This document shows positions 51,501-59,781 of a stretch of DNA of 64,000 bases, one piece after another. The stretch's first letter is position 1, and the number at the start of each line of letters is the position of its first letter. Source of the DNA: OLB6 sp964620125 (GTDB lineage: Bacteria; Bacteroidota; Ignavibacteria; Kapaibacteriales; Kapaibacteriaceae); contig CAZUGQ010000011.1 in the NCBI GenBank assembly GCA_964620125.1, forward strand, positions 1 through 64,000. The letters run 5' to 3'. The notes under the pieces are model-generated. The model searched no databases and had not been told where the DNA came from. It saw only the letters and a list, made by a program, of their open reading frames with translations. Both the position numbers and the translations under genes were made by a program.

Positions 51501-52205
51501 ATGAACATTGCAAAGCCCCTTTCCACTGCGATACTCATTGGCGCGATCATTTTCATGACCGTTCCATTCGACGCGTTTGCACAACGAAGCCGTGGTGGCG
51601 GATCATTTGGCGGAAGTCGGTCATCTGGTAGGTCGTATTCCGCGCCTCGCTCTGCACCACGGTCGAGTCCAGGCGGATCGTTCGGCGGCACCCGCCGTTC
51701 ACCGTCGACATCGCCAACCACCACACCACGCAACTACTCTGCACCAAGGGCCCGAAGCACCTCACCAACGGGAGCACCCGTTTCCAGTCGGCCGAATTCG
51801 TTTGGTGGGTCGCGGCTAAACAGCAGTCAGGAGTACACCAGCAGATACGGAACACCTCGCAGGGTTGAAACTGCACGAGTGCCTACTGCAAACGGTGCAC
51901 AGAACTACGTTGTTCACCGGTACGGCGGACTCGGCGATAGCTTTATGATGGGTTACCTAATGGGATCGATTCCGTGGTACTTCAGCATGCCATTCCACCC
52001 GGCGTTCTACTACTCGAGACCGTACACAGTAGCTAATCCCGATGGTACTACTAGCGTATATCCGGGCACGTTTCAGTGGGGACAATTCTTCTTTGTACTC
52101 CTACTCGTAGGAGGTGCGGGATACATCCTGTACGTGTGGCTACGATCGAGAAGAAAACGCCACCTGCAAGGTGGCGTTGACATGTCGCGGTCGTCGTTCA
52201 GTTAA
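51501..52205 (+). CDS. Secreted Ser/Arg/Gly-rich protein with C-terminal membrane helix
   Basis: A signal peptide (STAILIGAIIFMTVPFDAFA) leads into about 115 residues of Ser-, Arg-, Gly- and Pro-rich sequence (repeats such as GGSFGGSR and SAPRS), then a globular part with several aromatic residues (GSIPWYFSMPFHPAFYYSRPYTVANPDGTTSVYPGTFQWG) and a membrane helix near the end (FFFVLLLVGGAGYILYVWL) with a positive tail. The layout is like DUF4178-neighbouring or TPM-like surface proteins but I cannot assign it. The 3' end holds the terminator of the opposite-strand protease. Confidence 0.7.
   Translation: MNIAKPLSTAILIGAIIFMTVPFDAFAQRSRGGGSFGGSRSSGRSYSAPRSAPRSSPGGSFGGTRRSPSTSPTTTPRNYSAPRARSTSPTGAPVSSRPNSFGGSRLNSSQEYTSRYGTPRRVETARVPTANGAQNYVVHRYGGLGDSFMMGYLMGSIPWYFSMPFHPAFYYSRPYTVANPDGTTSVYPGTFQWGQFFFVLLLVGGAGYILYVWLRSRRKRHLQGGVDMSRSSFS
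52156..52178 (-). terminator. Intrinsic terminator of the minus-strand protease gene
   Basis: AACGCCACCT/AGGTGGCGTT form a perfect ten-base-pair stem around a three-base loop; on the minus strand it is followed by TTTTCTTC. It lies 30 bases after the stop of the subtilisin-like protease and sits inside the last codons of the convergent gene (encoding HLQGGV), so one sequence serves as both coding region and terminator. Confidence 0.8.
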
Positions 52206-52207
52206 CG

Positions 52208-55200
52208 TTATCGAGCAATGACCAGGGGTAAGGTGGCGCGGTAAGCGTCACCTTCGATAACAACGCGGTATGCTCCTTGCGGGAGGTCCCGAATAGATAA
52301 CATGGTGGTGCCAGCCTGTACGTAACCGGCTACGTACACGGTGGCGCCCACAACGTCAACAACAGACACATGGGCAGGCGTCGGTAACTGCAGGTGGGCT
52401 TCGGACTCGGCGGGGTTGGGGTAGAGAGCAATCGAGGTCAGCACGTCCTGCTCGGCAACTGACGTTGCTGCTCGTACGACTGCAGAAAGATGGACCTGAA
52501 TGGGGTCTCCCTGTGCATTAGAGTACACGTGTATAGTTGCGTTGTACGCACCGGTGTCAGTGGCATAGATGCGGACGCTAACGTTCTCGGATGTTCCCGG
52601 GTCAATTAGTTCTGGTACTCGCGTAAGGACGAAGGCGTCTGGCGGCGTTCCACCTAAGGGCTTAACCACCACTGAGTCAATCGCCACGGTGCTTTCGCCG
52701 GTACTCGTCAATTGAACAGTTCTAAGCCTGTTCTGGCCACTTGCAACCGTTCCAAAGTCGACTGAGTCAGTGGCAGCGGAAAGGATGCGCGTGCCATTCG
52801 GTCCCGAATATCGATAGGATAGAATGCCAATCCCTTCGCCAACGGTAGCAAGTACAGAGGTTGTCGATGTTCTTGCCACGGCCCTTGCCGTTACGCCAGC
52901 AGGCTTGGAAAGAATAACCTGCCAGTTAGCACCGGCATCATCCGATCCGAACACCTCGCTGTTTGATCCCACCATCACCAGGTGCTTGCCAGGACTTGCC
53001 AGGGCAACGGCAGTGATGCCGAGTGTTGTTGGATCAAAGGTGTTCGCCGTCCACGGGCCGTTGTTCCTGCTTGATGCAACCAAGGTTTTGCCACCGAATT
53101 TGTAGAGGAGGGCACCATTTTCATCATCAGCCATTGCTAACGAGGTAATGCTGGCATTGTTTACTAGGAACACCGTGCTTGACCACGTGGCTCCTTTGTC
53201 CTTGGAATAAACAATGCGGCGAGATGATGTGGCGAACCATATTCCATTGCTGGTGTTGCAGGCGGTTCCTGGAATCACGGTCTCGCCCGAGTTGGCAGCA
53301 AGTGCGTTGGTTGCCTTGAACCACGTGGCACCGCCATCGGTGGTACGTGCAATACCCAACTTCCCTCCAACAGGATTCCCAACTGAGACGCCGTTTGTGG
53401 CGTCGAACATGCAGATTCCAGCAACGGTTGCCATGCTACTGCTTACGTCGACCTTCGTCCAGCTCTGCGCATTGCGCGTGTAGGCAATGGTTGCCTTATT
53501 AGCGTCAAGACCTCCAACAAGGACGTTCTTGCTAGACAGTGCTCGAATGGCCGTAGGCAGTAGTGGACTGGTAACGAGTGTGCTGCTTCCTACCGCACTG
53601 CCAGTGATTAAGGCATTCTGACCGAAGAATCGAGCGGTTACCCATAATGTACCATCCGAGGTAAGGTCAACTAAATCATAGGTCATGTATTCATTAGGGC
53701 CAGCATAATCGTGGGTGTTCTTGGATGGTAGCTTGACGGGAACCTTCACTATTGCATAGTTGAGATAGGCTCCGCTTGTAATGGTAACAAGCAACTTCAG
53801 GCTGGTTTCGTACCATGGAAATAAGGGCTGCAGCTGTACAACAAGTTCCATGCGCGCCGAGTCGTCATGCAGCATCACGGGTATCGCTGCTTGGCTGCCA
53901 CTTGCGAGAAGCACGCCAGTGCCGATGTTCGTCACGCTGATGTTCACGTTTGTAGCATCGCCAAGAAGATTCTTGAGGTCTATTGAAACGGTCGTTGGGT
54001 CGTAACTGGTGATCAGACCAATTCCACCAACCTGTACTGAGCTCACGGCAATACCAGGCACTCGGTCGCCACTGCTAAAGCTGTTGTTGTAGCGGATTGC
54101 CGTGTTTGCGTTTGCCCGGCCGAAGTACAATGGACGGTTTGCAGATGGTACTCCGTTAAGTGCATCGCTAGTTGATCGAATCTGTTGGATGATCATGTCG
54201 GGCGTCCAATCAGGATGTTTAGCCTTGATCAGGGCACATATACCAGCAACGAGAGGGCAAGAGAACGACGTACCTGTGGATGCCTGGTATTTGTTGCCAG
54301 GAAAGGTGCTGTAAATGTCTTCGCCAGGAGCGTACGTGGTTACATCATATCCGTAATTGGAGAAGTCACTGGCTTGATCGGAGTTGTTGCTTGATCCAAC
54401 AGAGAGGACTCCATCGAATGAGCTTGGATAGTGAGGAGTAGTCTCGGTGAAAAGACCACTATTTCCAGAAGCACACACAACCACAGCCCCTTTTGCCCGG
54501 GCATAGTTGATGATGTCCTGTCCCTGTGGATTTGCAGTAGTTCCGCCCCACGAGCAATTGATTACATCAGCACCCATGTCGGCCGCATACTTGATGGCTT
54601 CATAGCCGGCCAGGAGTCCGCCAATGTTGGGGTTATCAGAGCCAACCTTGATAGGCAGTATGCTGCAATTGAATGCCGGGCTGGCAATACCCTTTGCATT
54701 ATTGGTTTGTGCGGCGGCACACCCAGCCACGATGGTGCCATGGCCGTTTACTTGGTTGATGGTTGGGTACGAAACCTTGGGATCATTATCGGGCTTTAGT
54801 ACTCCATACTGAACGTCCTGCAAGCTTACGTTACCAACGAAGTCCCAGCCGCGTATGTCGTCCACAAATCCATTCTTGTCATCATCAACTCCATTGTTCG
54901 GAACCTCGGCAGTGTTGTTGAAGATCTGCGCTGCAAGGTCTTCGTGAGACCAGTCCGTTCCACTGTCGATGATGGCTATCAAAACATCTTTCGAGCCCTT
55001 GCTCACCTCCCAGGCTTCTTCCATTTTGAGTGTCTTTAGCCATGGCTGTTTTGTGGCATAATCAGGGTCATTCGGGATGAAGTTGGGCTTGAAGATCTCC
55101 ATAGGAACGGCATACTCAACATCGGGTGATTCCATCAATCGCTTACATACGTCAAACGGATCCATGCCATCGTTGTATCGAATGGTGTACATCCTGTCCA

Positions 55201-55555
55201 AGCCGATTTCCGAGGCTAGTGCTGCGTTTTCCGCGTTTGCGGTTTCCGGAAAGGTGCTGGTGATAGCGGCAACGTCGATAGAGGCCAATGCGATGTTCAG
55301 CGGACTCGTTCCAAGAGCCTTGTCCTCACGAAGAACTCCATGAGTGGCACGGGTCTTTACCACTATCATGCCTTGTGCATAGGTGCCTGCCTCGGGGCGG
55401 GTTACAACCAATGCACTCGCTGGAAGGCGTGTACTATTTGACAAGGTGCGTTCTGACGTGCGAACGATGTACGCATCCCTTCCGGACAAAACCTGGGCAT
55501 CGATGGTGACCGCAGTGAGAAGGCTAGCAATAAGAAGAAGGGATAATCTGAACAT
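52208..55555 (-). CDS. Subtilisin-like serine protease with beta-propeller-like region and T9SS sorting domain
   Basis: From 55555 a signal peptide (LSLLLIASLLTAVTIDAQ) is followed by a pro-region and an S8 protease domain: Asp in LIAIIDSGTDWSHED, His in NGHGTIVAGCAAA and Ser in GTSFSCPLVAGICALIKA. The centre contains sequence like photosystem-II-stability/BNR repeats (GGATWFKATNA, KGATWSSTVF, AGANWQVILS), and the C-terminus has LYPNPAESEAHLQL ending with LPLVIAR, a T9SS sorting signal. It is probably a surface or secreted protease. The ORF extends upstream to 55618, overlapping the next gene; the signal peptide supports 55555. Confidence 0.93.
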   Translation of the reverse strand: MFRLSLLLIASLLTAVTIDAQVLSGRDAYIVRTSERTLSNSTRLPASALVVTRPEAGTYAQGMIVVKTRATHGVLREDKALGTSPLNIALASIDVAAITSTFPETANAENAALASEIGLDRMYTIRYNDGMDPFDVCKRLMESPDVEYAVPMEIFKPNFIPNDPDYATKQPWLKTLKMEEAWEVSKGSKDVLIAIIDSGTDWSHEDLAAQIFNNTAEVPNNGVDDDKNGFVDDIRGWDFVGNVSLQDVQYGVLKPDNDPKVSYPTINQVNGHGTIVAGCAAAQTNNAKGIASPAFNCSILPIKVGSDNPNIGGLLAGYEAIKYAADMGADVINCSWGGTTANPQGQDIINYARAKGAVVVCASGNSGLFTETTPHYPSSFDGVLSVGSSNNSDQASDFSNYGYDVTTYAPGEDIYSTFPGNKYQASTGTSFSCPLVAGICALIKAKHPDWTPDMIIQQIRSTSDALNGVPSANRPLYFGRANANTAIRYNNSFSSGDRVPGIAVSSVQVGGIGLITSYDPTTVSIDLKNLLGDATNVNISVTNIGTGVLLASGSQAAIPVMLHDDSARMELVVQLQPLFPWYETSLKLLVTITSGAYLNYAIVKVPVKLPSKNTHDYAGPNEYMTYDLVDLTSDGTLWVTARFFGQNALITGSAVGSSTLVTSPLLPTAIRALSSKNVLVGGLDANKATIAYTRNAQSWTKVDVSSSMATVAGICMFDATNGVSVGNPVGGKLGIARTTDGGATWFKATNALAANSGETVIPGTACNTSNGIWFATSSRRIVYSKDKGATWSSTVFLVNNASITSLAMADDENGALLYKFGGKTLVASSRNNGPWTANTFDPTTLGITAVALASPGKHLVMVGSNSEVFGSDDAGANWQVILSKPAGVTARAVARTSTTSVLATVGEGIGILSYRYSGPNGTRILSAATDSVDFGTVASGQNRLRTVQLTSTGESTVAIDSVVVKPLGGTPPDAFVLTRVPELIDPGTSENVSVRIYATDTGAYNATIHVYSNAQGDPIQVHLSAVVRAATSVAEQDVLTSIALYPNPAESEAHLQLPTPAHVSVVDVVGATVYVAGYVQAGTTMLSIRDLPQGAYRVVIEGDAYRATLPLVIAR

Positions 55556-55614
55556 GGGGAGTTTCTCGATATGTGAGGCAGCATTGACTTGCCAGAAGCC
55601 ATTATGATACAGAA

Positions 55615-57663
55615 TCATTTCCAGACCAGGTGCCCAAGCCCCTTTCCATCAGTCGGTTGTGCTAACCAGAGTCCATGTGGGAGGAGTGAATCTGTTTGCC
55701 CAACCAGGCGTCCGAGCAGATCAAAGTACAAGTACGAGACAGACTCATCATGTTCTCGCACACTTGTAATTCCTATAGGCACCGGTGCCGTGATACCATG
55801 GCCTGGTAGGGGGCTTGGGCGGCGGATAGCTGTATACAGCGGTCGAACGCGTACCAACGACTCTGCCGGATACGGTATTACAGCCGAGGTATCGGCCGTA
55901 ACGAGCACCGTTCGAAAGAGATCCGAGGCATCGCCTACTTCAATTATGTAGGCAACATCATCGAGCCCCTTTCCTTCGTGAACTATTGCTGGATTCCATT
56001 GTAGCGTGAGTGTTGTACCAGATTGGCGTGAAAGGAAGAGATCACCGTTCATGATTGGACCCTGTAAACGAATCGTCGGGTCGCCCAATAACATTACGTG
56101 GATACCACGGTGCCCCAGCGGGTAGATTCCACCCTGGCCAGATGCCTGATCGATGTACGTTGCCCCTACATAGTCCACGCCGTTGTTTGCGGACAAACGT
56201 GCTGCCTGACCGATGGTGGCACCTGCAGCCAGGGAGTGAATGAACCAGTGTGGTCTTCCAGACCATCCAACGGTGAGCGACCACCCTTCGCGAGCAAGTA
56301 CGGCTCGCATGATGTTGTTGGAACTGGCCACATCACCGAAGTAACTACCGAACAGAAAGTTGATAACAGAATAGCCGGGCAGAGTGGCTAACTCTGTAGT
56401 AGTAGCCACATAACTGCAATGCTCATATCCCCCCCCACCACAGGCATAGGATAGTAGGGCGGGGTAGTTGGTAAGCGTTGGTCGGTTTTGTGTGTTATCT
56501 GGTACCCAGTCACCCAGCACAATGTTATCCGTTCCAACTATCGGTGAAAATGAACGCCAGGCTGATGCAGCAAAAGCTTCGGTGATGCGAACGTCTTGCT
56601 GCACACGGGAGAACAATCCAAAATTGTCATCAATCAGGGCTCTGAGCGGCGGCATGATGGTACCTGTGCGGTAGGCAACGTTGCGTTCCAGGTACGTTCG
56701 CAGCAACTCCAGCTCTCGGCTTCGGTTAGTAACCGACGTACCAAACGCCTGAAGGTCGCGCATGTCAACACGCCCTACACAGAGTTCAACATCTGTGGGG
56801 ATCATGGAGTTGTCGAACTTCCCATCGTTAGGTTCATTCCTGTTCTGCTCTCTTTGAGCAAACTCCGGATCGGAAAGAGAAACGCTGTAGTCCGTCCATT
56901 GATATTCAGCATCAACGCCAGGACTGGTCTCTACGTCTGCATAGTAGGCATCCGATGCCCACGCACCGCCGTGTTCTTTATGGAAGTCGGGATTCGGGTA
57001 GGCACCTTCAACAGAAAAACCACCGGATGTTGCGTATGGCACATCACCAAGGAGAAGCAGATGCGTGAGCTTTCCTCTGTTTCCATGCGGTGAGAGGTGG
57101 TCCATCACTACTGACTTCACTTCTGGTGGTGATGCAGAGGGTGGAATGTGGGCAAGGTCAACCACCCATCCATCGTCGATCAGGGTAGCAACGTATCTGT
57201 CGAGTACTGTGCGCAGCGCGGTGTATGCTTCCGAATCAATAATCACGAGCATGCGCTCCGACTGCAGTGCCGCTGCTACATCCACTGTTCTATGAATCGC
57301 CACGTATCCGCTGGCTAGTATGGGCACACTACTCACGATCCACCGATGTTGCACTTCAACCTCAAGTGAGTGAGTATCCGAAAGATCAACAAACCAGGGA
57401 GGGCCGTGCACCGTTTGTGAAAGCCGCCACTCCACATCGCCCATGTATCGCACCCGCACAATGGCGGGCTCTGCGTTCGGGGGTGCATCCCAGTGAATGC
57501 GAGTTTGCGATGGTGAAAGCAGGTCAATGTTCAGCAACGCACATGCTTCGCGTGGGGTTTGCGCCATGAGCGTGCCATCGACGCACACGAGGCACATAAG
57601 GATGATGCACACAAGAAAGCTCACAAGCTGTAACCTAGTATCGGGGTCTGGATTGTTGCACAT
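55615..57663 (-). CDS. Large secreted protein with possible C25/caspase-fold peptidase-like region
   Basis: A signal peptide (LVSFLVCIILMCLVCVDGTLMAQ) leads a 682-residue protein. The central part (LLLLGDVPYATSGG, SYACGGGGYEHCS, FLFGSYFGDVASSNNIMRAVLA, WSGRPHWFIHSLAAGATIG) shares layout with gingipain-like (C25) and related secreted proteins, but I cannot place a convincing Cys-His pair, so a protease role is only suggested. The C-terminus (SYLYFDLLGRLVGQTD... GLGHLVWK) resembles a divergent T9SS sorting domain. It overlaps the protease gene by four bases, so both are probably co-expressed and exported together. A C8 tract is at 56419-56426. Confidence 0.6.
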   Translation of the reverse strand: MCNNPDPDTRLQLVSFLVCIILMCLVCVDGTLMAQTPREACALLNIDLLSPSQTRIHWDAPPNAEPAIVRVRYMGDVEWRLSQTVHGPPWFVDLSDTHSLEVEVQHRWIVSSVPILASGYVAIHRTVDVAAALQSERMLVIIDSEAYTALRTVLDRYVATLIDDGWVVDLAHIPPSASPPEVKSVVMDHLSPHGNRGKLTHLLLLGDVPYATSGGFSVEGAYPNPDFHKEHGGAWASDAYYADVETSPGVDAEYQWTDYSVSLSDPEFAQREQNRNEPNDGKFDNSMIPTDVELCVGRVDMRDLQAFGTSVTNRSRELELLRTYLERNVAYRTGTIMPPLRALIDDNFGLFSRVQQDVRITEAFAASAWRSFSPIVGTDNIVLGDWVPDNTQNRPTLTNYPALLSYACGGGGYEHCSYVATTTELATLPGYSVINFLFGSYFGDVASSNNIMRAVLAREGWSLTVGWSGRPHWFIHSLAAGATIGQAARLSANNGVDYVGATYIDQASGQGGIYPLGHRGIHVMLLGDPTIRLQGPIMNGDLFLSRQSGTTLTLQWNPAIVHEGKGLDDVAYIIEVGDASDLFRTVLVTADTSAVIPYPAESLVRVRPLYTAIRRPSPLPGHGITAPVPIGITSVREHDESVSYLYFDLLGRLVGQTDSLLPHGLWLAQPTDGKGLGHLVWK

Positions 57664-57713
57664 GTCCGGCCGACAGATCGTTAGAACGACACCAACAACT
57701 CAAGAGGCTTATC

Positions 57714-58385
57714 ATGAAAGACGCACGTTTTCTCTTCGCGGCAGTAGCAACCGCTATGGCGGTTCTGGTGCTCACGAGTTGCAGCGATGTTGCAACAACA
57801 GAACCAGAGGACAATGGTTCCGCATTGTATGTGGACGCAACAACCACAACAGCCGACCTTGTTGCGATGCCTGTTGAATTCGAAGATGCTTCCATCGAGA
57901 ATGCAGTTCGCGTAAAACCGCACCCATCTGACAGTGTGAAACCCAATGTTCGTGATGCAAAGGTTCCGCATCCTTTTGCACGCCTGTTGGCAGCATTGGA
58001 TCTCACAGCTGAGCAACGTGAGCAGGTGGCTGGTTTCCTTGAAACACATAAGGCTTGCGTATCAGAGGCCATGCAGCTTCTTCGTGAGTATGCCAGCACA
58101 ATCATCGAGGAAGCCAAGGCAGCCCGTGCGGAGGTGCTGGCAAAGCTAGAAGCAGGAGAGATCACGCGAGAGGAAGCAGTCGAGGCTATTCGCGCCATCA
58201 ACGCTCGGGCACGTGCAGCACTGAAGAATAGCGAAGTGTTTACTCGGATTCGCGAGATGATCAAGGCCTGCGACGAAGAATTCCTCCGCTCCCTTGCCAG
58301 TATCCTAAACGAAGAACAGATGGCGATTTTACAACGCTATCTAAACCACCGCAACGGCAACCCGCCAGTTGGCACACGCGGCTAA
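57714..58385 (+). CDS. Lipoprotein with Spy/CpxP-like LTxxQ helical domain
   Basis: A lipoprotein signal (MAVLVLTSC) and an unstructured spacer are followed by a helical domain with LDLTAEQREQVAGFLETHKACVSEAMQLLRE, EEAVEAIRAINARARAAL and LASILNEEQMAILQRYL, the LTxxQ pattern of Spy/CpxP periplasmic proteins. It may be an envelope-stress chaperone or metal-responsive protein. Followed by a strong hairpin. It is divergent from the large secreted gene upstream. Confidence 0.82.
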   Translation: MKDARFLFAAVATAMAVLVLTSCSDVATTEPEDNGSALYVDATTTTADLVAMPVEFEDASIENAVRVKPHPSDSVKPNVRDAKVPHPFARLLAALDLTAEQREQVAGFLETHKACVSEAMQLLREYASTIIEEAKAARAEVLAKLEAGEITREEAVEAIRAINARARAALKNSEVFTRIREMIKACDEEFLRSLASILNEEQMAILQRYLNHRNGNPPVGTRG

Positions 58386-58409
58386 CCCGAAAACCCATCC
58401 TACCTCAAT

Positions 58410-58448
58410 TACTGCGCCTGCCGATACCTCCCTTCGGCGGGCGCAGTA
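58410..58448 (+). terminator. Hairpin terminator after the Spy-like lipoprotein
   Basis: TACTGCGCCTGCCGA (58410-58424) pairs with TCGGCGGGCGCAGTA (58434-58448), fifteen base pairs with one G-T wobble, loop nine bases. It is followed by CTATTTGG and not a long T run, so it is likely a terminator or mRNA-end hairpin, and it separates the lipoprotein from mlaE. Confidence 0.7.
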
Positions 58449-58487
58449 CTATTTGGGGGGCAATGACGGTCGTAGATTGCGAATCAG

Positions 58488-59270
58488 ATGGTTACGAAGA
58501 TTATCGCAGGCGTCGGCCGTGTTACGTTGAACATCCTGACGGAGGTGGGCCAGGTGGTAACGCTGCTGGTATCCACACTGCGTTATGGTGGCAGGGTTTT
58601 CAAGGATCGAGCTCTGGTCTTCGACCAGATGCGCATTGTTGGGGCTGAGTCGCTTCCACTTGTGCTGCTTGTAGGCTCCTTTACCGGAGCCATTGCCGCA
58701 CTCCAAGCCACGAACCTTTTCGCGAAGTTTAATCTGATTGCAATAGCTCGTCCATTTATCGGTGGATCCATCGCCACCGTGGTGTTCACCGAGTTAACCC
58801 CTGTGCTCACGGCTTTGGTGATTGCCGGCCGTGTTGGGGGCTCCATAGCAGCTCAGATAGGGACCATGCAGGTAAGCGAGCAGATCGATGCCTTGGAGAT
58901 GATGGCTATCGACAAGAATCGGTATTTAGCCATGCCCCGTGCCGTTGCAGCCCTGACCATGATGCCAGTGCTGGCCGTGTTTTCCAACGTTGTTGCTCTC
59001 GTAGGCGCATTCCTGCTCACGTATGTGAAGTTCGACTTCAACGCTTCTACCTTTTTCACCTCCGTTCAGCAGTTCTTTAGCACCGACGAGATTATGACGG
59101 GGATCTGGAAGTCGTTTGTATTTGGCGGGTTTACGGCGCTCATCGGTGTGCACGTTGGTTTTCACACAGACGGCGGAGCGGAAGGTGTGGGCAAAAGTAC
59201 CGTGAGAGCATTCACCATTTCCGCAGCAGGCATCCTGGTGATCGACGCATTGTTCGGCGTGATCCTGTAG
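58488..59270 (+). CDS. mlaE: MlaE-family lipid ABC permease
   Basis: A 260-residue MlaE/YrbE permease: GSFTGAIAALQATNLF, FTELTPVLTALVIAGRVGGSIAAQIGTMQVSEQIDALEMMAIDKNRYLAMPR and the C-terminal GFHTDGGAEGVGKSTVRAF are diagnostic. It works with an MlaF ATPase and an MCE protein to move phospholipids; the only MCE protein in the window is at 2221-3165, and no mlaF is visible. It lies 85 bp upstream of the groES promoter. Confidence 0.94.
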   Translation: MVTKIIAGVGRVTLNILTEVGQVVTLLVSTLRYGGRVFKDRALVFDQMRIVGAESLPLVLLVGSFTGAIAALQATNLFAKFNLIAIARPFIGGSIATVVFTELTPVLTALVIAGRVGGSIAAQIGTMQVSEQIDALEMMAIDKNRYLAMPRAVAALTMMPVLAVFSNVVALVGAFLLTYVKFDFNASTFFTSVQQFFSTDEIMTGIWKSFVFGGFTALIGVHVGFHTDGGAEGVGKSTVRAFTISAAGILVIDALFGVIL

Positions 59271-59328
59271 TCTAGTAGGCTGAGTTCACTCACCCGACCT
59301 GTAAGCAGGCAGATTTCCTGTCCATCAC

Positions 59329-59359
59329 TTGACCGCGAACTCGCCACTAGCTACTTTTG
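59329..59359 (+). promoter_or_regulatory. groES-groEL promoter (TTGACC-N17-TACTTTTG)
   Basis: A -35-like TTGACC (59329-59334) is followed 17 bases later by TACTTTTG (59352-59359), which fits the Bacteroidota consensus TAnnTTTG, just before the CIRCE operator. The transcription start would lie near or inside CIRCE, so HrcA binding would block it. Confidence 0.7.
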
Positions 59360-59369
59360 CGCTCCTCCG

Positions 59370-59396
59370 TTAGCACTCAAACACGAAGAGTGCTAG
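59370..59396 (+). promoter_or_regulatory. CIRCE operator (HrcA-binding site)
   Basis: TTAGCACTC-AAACACGAA-GAGTGCTAG, the CIRCE consensus with a nine-base spacer and only the last base of the right arm changed. It lies 53 bp upstream of the groES ATG and implies HrcA repression released by heat or protein-folding stress; hrcA itself is not in the window. Confidence 0.95.
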
Positions 59397-59449
59397 CAAA
59401 TTCGTCAATGCGACCCGTTTTCCTCAATCATCACATTCGGAGTCCAATT

Positions 59450-59737
59450 ATGAACCTAGCACCATTGCACGATCGTGTGATCGTGAAGCCAGCCACACCG
59501 GAAGAAACCACCAAGGGTGGCATTATTATTCCCGACACAGCCAAGGAAAAGCCCATGCAGGGTGAGATTCTCGCCATCGGTTCCGGCAAGATTGCCGAGG
59601 ATGGTAAGGTGATTCCAATGGCGCTGAAGGTTGGCGACAAGGTTCTGTATGGCAAGTACAGCGGTACCGAGGTTTCGGTTGACGGTGAAGATCTGCTCAT
59701 CATGCGCGAATCGGATGTATTCGCAGTGATCAAGTAA
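59450..59737 (+). CDS. groES: Co-chaperonin GroES
   Basis: A 95-residue Cpn10: LAPLHDRVIVKPATPEETTKGGIIIPDTAKEKPMQGEILAIGSGK and KVGDKVLYGKYSGTEV are standard, with the mobile loop GGIIIP that binds GroEL. The start at 59450 is the conserved one; the longer frame to 59357 would cross CIRCE. It is the first gene of the operon under HrcA control. Confidence 0.98.
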   Translation: MNLAPLHDRVIVKPATPEETTKGGIIIPDTAKEKPMQGEILAIGSGKIAEDGKVIPMALKVGDKVLYGKYSGTEVSVDGEDLLIMRESDVFAVIK

Positions 59738-59781
59738 TCAAAGCCCCCCTTTCATCAAGCAAACACTATTTAGGAGAAATC

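Noticed and set aside
57635..58264. 209-residue open frame antisense to the Spy-like lipoprotein
   Set aside because: The lipoprotein on the other strand has a signal peptide and a known fold; the antisense frame is Ser/Ala-rich by mirrored codon use.
59357..59449. N-terminal extension of GroES
   Set aside because: It would run through CIRCE and precede the conserved start; the family begins at 59450.
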